In this document: positions 60,570 through 64,000 of the stretch, piece by piece | How the letters are laid out: each line of letters begins with the position of its first letter | Position numbering within the stretch: position 1 is the stretch's first letter | Assembly: GCF_900091725.1 (NCBI RefSeq) | Contig: NZ_FMBW01000046.1 | Span: 45,961 to 109,960, forward strand | DNA length: 64,000 bases | DNA from: Streptomyces sp. DvalAA-43 | GTDB taxonomy: Bacteria > Actinomycetota > Actinomycetes > Streptomycetales > Streptomycetaceae | Direction of reading: 5' to 3' | Position numbers and translations under genes: made by a program | Notes under the pieces: generated by a model | What the model was told of the DNA's origin: nothing | Database searches by the model: none | What the model saw: the letters and a program-made list of their open reading frames with translations, nothing else

Positions 60570-61343
60570 GTGGCGCTGCGCACGGAGACGGACCGGGAGA
60601 CGGGGGTCGCGCTCGTCACCCTCGACCGGCCGGAGAAGCACAACGCGATCGACCTGGCCACGGCCGCCGAACTGGCCGCCGCCTGGCGGTCGTTCCGCTT
60701 CGACGACGGGGTGCGGGCGGTGGTCCTCACCGGGGCGGGCGGCCGGGCCTTCTGCACCGGGATCGACCGTGGCGTGGACGTGCCGCAGCCCCCGTCCCCG
60801 TACACGATCGACGATCCGCTGCTCACGATCGGGCCGAAGGCGAACGACCTGTGGAAGCCGGTGATCGCGGCCGTGGAGGGGATGGCCTGCGGCGGGGCGT
60901 TCTATCTGCTGGGCGAGGCGGAGTTCGTGATCGCGTCCGAGACGGCGACGTTCTTCGACCCGCACACGACGTACGGCATGGTCAGCGCGTACGAGGCGAT
61001 CGCCATGGCGCAGCGGATGCCGTTCGGCGAGGTGGCCCGGATGTCGCTGATGGGGACGGCCGAACGGGTCTCGGCCCGGCGCGCGTACGAGACCGGGCTG
61101 GTCAGCGAGGTGACGGCGGCCGGTGGCGCGGTGGACGCGGCGCTGCGGGCGGCGGGGGTGATCGCCTCGTACCCGACTCGGGCGGTGCAGGGGACGGTAC
61201 GGGCGGTGTGGTCCGCGCGGGAGGCGGCCCGGACCCAGGCGATGGCCCACGCCCCGCACCTCATCGCACTCGGCAATCTGCCGCCGGAGCGGCAGGCCGA
61301 ACTGTTCCGGGGGCGGGGCGGCGGCGAATTCCGGACACGCTGA
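60570..61343 (+). CDS. Enoyl-CoA hydratase/isomerase (crotonase family)
   Basis: About 257 residues. The crotonase fold shows LDRPEKHNAID, the oxyanion-hole segments GRAFCTGID and GMACGGAFYLLGEAEFVIA, and FFDPHTTYGMV. The usual catalytic Glu positions are not clearly kept, so the reaction (hydration, isomerisation or C-C hydrolysis) is uncertain. The GTG at 60570 is preferred; a GTG at 60561 overlaps the DUF35 stop as GTGA. In steroid-like routes a crotonase hydrates the enoyl-CoA before aldol cleavage. Confidence 0.85.
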   Translation: MALRTETDRETGVALVTLDRPEKHNAIDLATAAELAAAWRSFRFDDGVRAVVLTGAGGRAFCTGIDRGVDVPQPPSPYTIDDPLLTIGPKANDLWKPVIAAVEGMACGGAFYLLGEAEFVIASETATFFDPHTTYGMVSAYEAIAMAQRMPFGEVARMSLMGTAERVSARRAYETGLVSEVTAAGGAVDAALRAAGVIASYPTRAVQGTVRAVWSAREAARTQAMAHAPHLIALGNLPPERQAELFRGRGGGEFRTR

Positions 61344-61383
61344 CGGGCCGGGCATCGGGCCCGTCGGCGGGTCAGCCGCCGGG

Positions 61384-61932
61384 TCAGTAGGACATTTCCG
61401 CCTCGACCCGGCACTTCTTCACCTGGGAGACCTTGCGCGGGCTGTCCATCGGAACGGAGAGGGTCACCTCCTGGCCGCCCTCGGCGTCCACGGTGGCGTA
61501 GCCGGTGTCGACGGTCCTGCCGCGCGCGTCGAGGAAGGTCACGTCGACCGTGTACGTGTGCGCGCCGGAGGTGTTCGCGGTGAGCCGGACGGTGGAGGTG
61601 GTGACGGCCTTGCGCTTGCCCTTGCGGGGCTGGGCGCAGCGGACGACGTGCGCCTCGGGCGCGGCGGACGACGTGGCGCTCGGGGTCGCCGTCGCGTAGT
61701 CGGTGCCGCCGGAGGAGCTGCTCGACGAGTCGTAGTCGTCATCGTCGTCGTAGTCGGTGCGGTGGTAGCTGCCGTTGCTCTTGTCGGAGTTGGAGCAGCC
61801 GCCGCCGCTGCTGCTCGATCCGTGGCTCCTGCTCTTGCTCTTGCCGCTGCGGCTGCCGTGACCGGTGAAGCCGGTGAGGGCGAGTACCACCACGATCAGT
61901 ACCGCGGAAAGCTTTATGTGCTGCCGCATCAT
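61384..61932 (-). CDS. Secreted, low-complexity hypothetical protein
   Basis: A 182-residue exported protein. The N-terminal hydrophobic segment (about 8-24, KLSAVLIVVVLALTGF) is a signal peptide or anchor. Residues 27-90 are very low in complexity: Gly/Ser/Lys, then DYDDDDDYD and a serine run. The final 85 residues look like a beta-sandwich domain (TVRLTANTSGAHTYTVDVTF, VDTGYATVDAEGG) with two cysteines. The ATG at 61932 is chosen for AAGGGGGG eight bases upstream. I recognise no family. Confidence 0.72.
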   Translation of the reverse strand: MMRQHIKLSAVLIVVVLALTGFTGHGSRSGKSKSRSHGSSSSGGGCSNSDKSNGSYHRTDYDDDDDYDSSSSSSGGTDYATATPSATSSAAPEAHVVRCAQPRKGKRKAVTTSTVRLTANTSGAHTYTVDVTFLDARGRTVDTGYATVDAEGGQEVTLSVPMDSPRKVSQVKKCRVEAEMSY

Positions 61933-62090
61933 CGATGCAGCCCCCCTTGTGTTGTTGTCCATTTCTGCAGTTGTCGAACGACCGCGCGTCACGCTAGCGC
62001 AAGGTGGCGAGGGCCGAGGGGCGGGCGTAGCGTCGAGGCCGAGAGCGGTGCAGAGCTGTGACTCCGGTCCGTGCACGCAGGAGGCCGACG

Positions 62091-62816
62091 ATGATCCGCA
62101 ACGTCCTCGGTTCGGTCCTCGCTCTCATCGGAGCGGCGGCCGCCGTGCTGAGCCCCTTCCGTGACTGGTACGACGGTCGCCTCGGGCGTCACTACCGGAT
62201 CGATGAGCTGTTCACCGGCATCACCGCCGGCCGGCCCGGTGCGCTGGGCTCGATCCTGCTCGCGTTCCTCTTCGCCGCCCTGCTGACGGTGGTCGGTGTG
62301 GTGCTGCGGTCGCGGCCGCTGGTGGTGTTCGCGGGGGTGGTGGTGCTCGGGTCCACCGTGCTGTGGATGGTGCGCCAGGGCCAGTCGACGGGCAGTCCGG
62401 CCGTCGCGGGCGACGGTTCCGGGCTGGGCCGGGGCGTGGCCGAGGCGGCGGCGGGCGGGGCGTTGTTGCTGGTGGGTGCGGCGGTGATGTCGGGGCGGCG
62501 GTCCGCTCGCGGGGCGCATGACCGGCCGTACGCGGCGCCCGGCTCGGAGAACCCGGACACCTGGCCGCCGACGCAGGAGCCGGGGCCGTCCGTGCAGACG
62601 AGCACCCTGCCGGAGCCCGAGCCGGAGCCGTACACGGGGCCGGACCCGGCGGCCCACCGACCGGCGCCGGGGCCGGGCCACGCGGCTGCGCCGGAGGACC
62701 GGGACACGGCGCCGTACCCCGTCGTGCCGGGCAAGGGCCGGGACCAGGGCCCGGACGAGAGTCCGCGCGAAAGCCCCGGCGAGGGCCCGGACGAGGACCG
62801 GCCCCCGCGCCGCTGA
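62091..62816 (+). CDS. Membrane protein with acidic, proline-rich cytosolic tail
   Basis: A 241-residue protein with four hydrophobic segments (about 3-22, 53-72, 78-95 and 117-136) and a C-terminal tail of 100 residues rich in Pro, Glu and Gly, probably disordered. AGGAGG six bases before the ATG decides the start. I recognise no family; similar small membrane proteins occur beside kinase genes in Streptomyces. It converges on the PQQ-propeller gene with only four bases between. Confidence 0.75.
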   Translation: MIRNVLGSVLALIGAAAAVLSPFRDWYDGRLGRHYRIDELFTGITAGRPGALGSILLAFLFAALLTVVGVVLRSRPLVVFAGVVVLGSTVLWMVRQGQSTGSPAVAGDGSGLGRGVAEAAAGGALLLVGAAVMSGRRSARGAHDRPYAAPGSENPDTWPPTQEPGPSVQTSTLPEPEPEPYTGPDPAAHRPAPGPGHAAAPEDRDTAPYPVVPGKGRDQGPDESPRESPGEGPDEDRPPRR

Positions 62817-62820
62817 GGCC

Positions 62821-64000
62821 CTACGCCCTGGCCCGGTTGTTCCCCGTGCCCGTGCCCTTCACCGCGTCCAGCGCGTACACGCAGCGGTCCTTGCTGCACG
62901 CGTACACGACACCGCCCTGCGCCACCGGGGAGCCCGTGATCTCGCCGCCCGTCGCCAGCTTCCAGCGGAGCTGGCCGCCCGCCGCGTCCAGGGTGTACAG
63001 GACGTGGTCGGCGGAGCCGAAGTGGACCCGGCCGTCGGCGACCACCGGGGCGCCCACCACCTCACCGCCCGCCGCGAACCGCCACTTCGGGGTGCCGGTG
63101 ACCGCGTCGAGCGTGTACAGCGCGCTGCCGCTGCCGACGTGGACGTTCCCGGCCGTGACCAGGACCGGTTCGATGGACTGGCGGGCCTCCGTGGCGATGC
63201 GCCAGCGGTCCTTGCCGGTCGAGGCGTCGAGCGCGTAGACAGTGCCGAGGTAGTCGGCGAGGTAGACCCCGCCGCCGGTGACGGCGGGGCCGGGCGCGAA
63301 CGCGGGCGGGGAGAGGAAGACCGCGGGCGACTCGAAGTGCCAGCGCACATGTCCGGACACGGTGTCCACGGCCAGCACCCGGGCCCCGGCGCAGACGTAG
63401 ACGAAGCCGTCCGGCGCCGCGGTCACCCGGACCGGCACTCCGCCGCAGGAGGCGGCGTCGCCGATGGGGTAGGACCAGCGCTCGATGCCGGTACGGGCGT
63501 CGACGGCGCGCAGCCGGGCGTCCTGCCAGAGGTAGACCGTGCCGTCGTGGATCGCGGGTCCGGCCTCCGCCGTCTCGAAGTCGGTCTGTACACCTCCGCT
63601 CTCCCACAGCTTCTCGCCCGTGGACGCCTCCCACGCCTGGACGCCGCCGCCCCGGGTGCCGGTGACGACGGTGCCGCGTTCGGCCTTGAGGGAGTACACC
63701 CAGGCATCCGTCTGGAGCCGCCACCGCTCGGCGCCGGTGGCCGCGTCCAGGGCGTACAGCGACGGCCCGTCGGAGGCGTGGATGCGACCGCCCTCGACGG
63801 CCATCACCCAGGCCACGTCCCGGGTCTTGAACTGGCGCCGCCCGTTGCCGACGTCCAGGGCGTGCACCTCGAACGACGTGACGTAGAGCAGGTCTCCGGC
63901 GACGACCGGGGTCCCCCAGACGTCGTTGGACATCCGGAACCGCCAGGGGCGCCAGCGGTCCGGGCCGGGCGGCGGCTCCGGCGCGTGCGCGGGGGCGGGC
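62821..64000 (-). CDS. PQQ-like beta-propeller protein, 5' end outside the window (possible kinase C-terminus)
   Basis: The frame is open to the window edge, so the gene is partial. At least 390 residues are seen: a Pro/Ala-rich linker (PAPAHAPEPPPGPDRW) leading into a beta-propeller of repeated W-x-x-x-x-x-G-x-V-x-x-x-P units, each with a YALDAxTGxxRW signature (for example LYALDAATGAERW, VYALDASTGKDRW). In Streptomyces such propellers are often the sensor half of Ser/Thr kinases, and the preceding linker supports that, but the kinase domain is not in view. A stand-alone BamB-like protein is the alternative. Confidence 0.82.
   Translation of the reverse strand, partial: PAPAHAPEPPPGPDRWRPWRFRMSNDVWGTPVVAGDLLYVTSFEVHALDVGNGRRQFKTRDVAWVMAVEGGRIHASDGPSLYALDAATGAERWRLQTDAWVYSLKAERGTVVTGTRGGGVQAWEASTGEKLWESGGVQTDFETAEAGPAIHDGTVYLWQDARLRAVDARTGIERWSYPIGDAASCGGVPVRVTAAPDGFVYVCAGARVLAVDTVSGHVRWHFESPAVFLSPPAFAPGPAVTGGGVYLADYLGTVYALDASTGKDRWRIATEARQSIEPVLVTAGNVHVGSGSALYTLDAVTGTPKWRFAAGGEVVGAPVVADGRVHFGSADHVLYTLDAAGGQLRWKLATGGEITGSPVAQGGVVYACSKDRCVYALDAVKGTGTGNNRARA

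Overview
The window is high-GC actinobacterial DNA, almost certainly from a Streptomyces chromosome. The signs are strong G/C at third codon positions, many GTG starts, DUF397 and DUF5753 regulator genes, an AfsR-type regulator followed by an AfsS-like repeat peptide, and a fourteen-gene complex I operon beside futalosine-pathway menaquinone genes. The content is chromosomal; I see no insertion sequence, prophage, CRISPR array, rRNA or tRNA.

Layout. 1-2.6 kb (minus): a membrane-anchored LolA-like protein and a long-chain polyprenyl diphosphate synthase. 2.8-9.2 kb (plus): a POT peptide transporter coupled to a CocE/NonD hydrolase, fumarylacetoacetase coupled to a GOLPH3-like protein, and a Uma2-family nuclease-fold protein. 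9.2-11.2 kb (minus): RecQ. 11.3-27.4 kb (minus): nuoA to nuoN, nearly every junction overlapping, with a near-perfect Rex operator upstream of nuoA. 27.4-28.2 kb: an 838-base gene-free region rich in GTGATC motifs. 28.2-32.4 kb (plus): a secreted NlpC/P60 protein, an MFS exporter, an orphan DUF397 gene and an acyltransferase-3 membrane protein. 32.5-35.4 kb: a TetR gene with its membrane partner and tandem operator, then a WhiJ-like trio (HATPase, XRE/DUF5753, DUF397). 35.6-38.6 kb (plus): a hypothetical gene, a WecA-type phosphoglycosyl transferase and a secreted TIM-barrel-like protein. 38.6-41.6 kb (minus): a three-gene cassette of helical protein, DUF1023 hydrolase and lipoprotein. 41.7-50.4 kb: further menaquinone functions (isoprenoid reductase, menG, mqnC, mqnA) mixed with GNAT, DUF3152 metzincin-like and Ser/Thr kinase genes. 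50.8-52.1 kb (plus): a cold-shock protein with a structured leader and a MerR regulator. 52.2-61.3 kb: an amidohydrolase and an acyl-CoA ligase / thiolase-fold aldolase / DUF35 / crotonase cluster, apparently sharing one operator, interrupted by the AfsR-like gene and its AfsS-like partner. 61.4-64 kb: a secreted protein, a membrane protein and the 3' part of a PQQ-propeller protein.

How the genes fit together. The polyprenyl synthase, MqnA, MqnC, MenG and the MenJ-like reductase make and tailor menaquinone, the electron acceptor of the NADH dehydrogenase encoded by the nuo operon. The Rex site would tie nuo expression to the NADH/NAD+ ratio. The least ordinary parts are (1) the shared inverted-repeat operator linking the amidohydrolase to the acyl-CoA cluster, whose thiolase-fold enzyme has Tyr where thiolases have the catalytic His; (2) the AfsR/AfsS-like locus with an exact 13-residue repeat peptide and 11-base direct repeats upstream; (3) the DUF1023 cassette, whose hydrolase carries a glycine-zipper hydrophobic insert between catalytic Asp and His; and (4) regulatory structure such as the terminator-like hairpin in the cold-shock leader, the palindrome inside nuoD and the AT-rich patch in nuoB.
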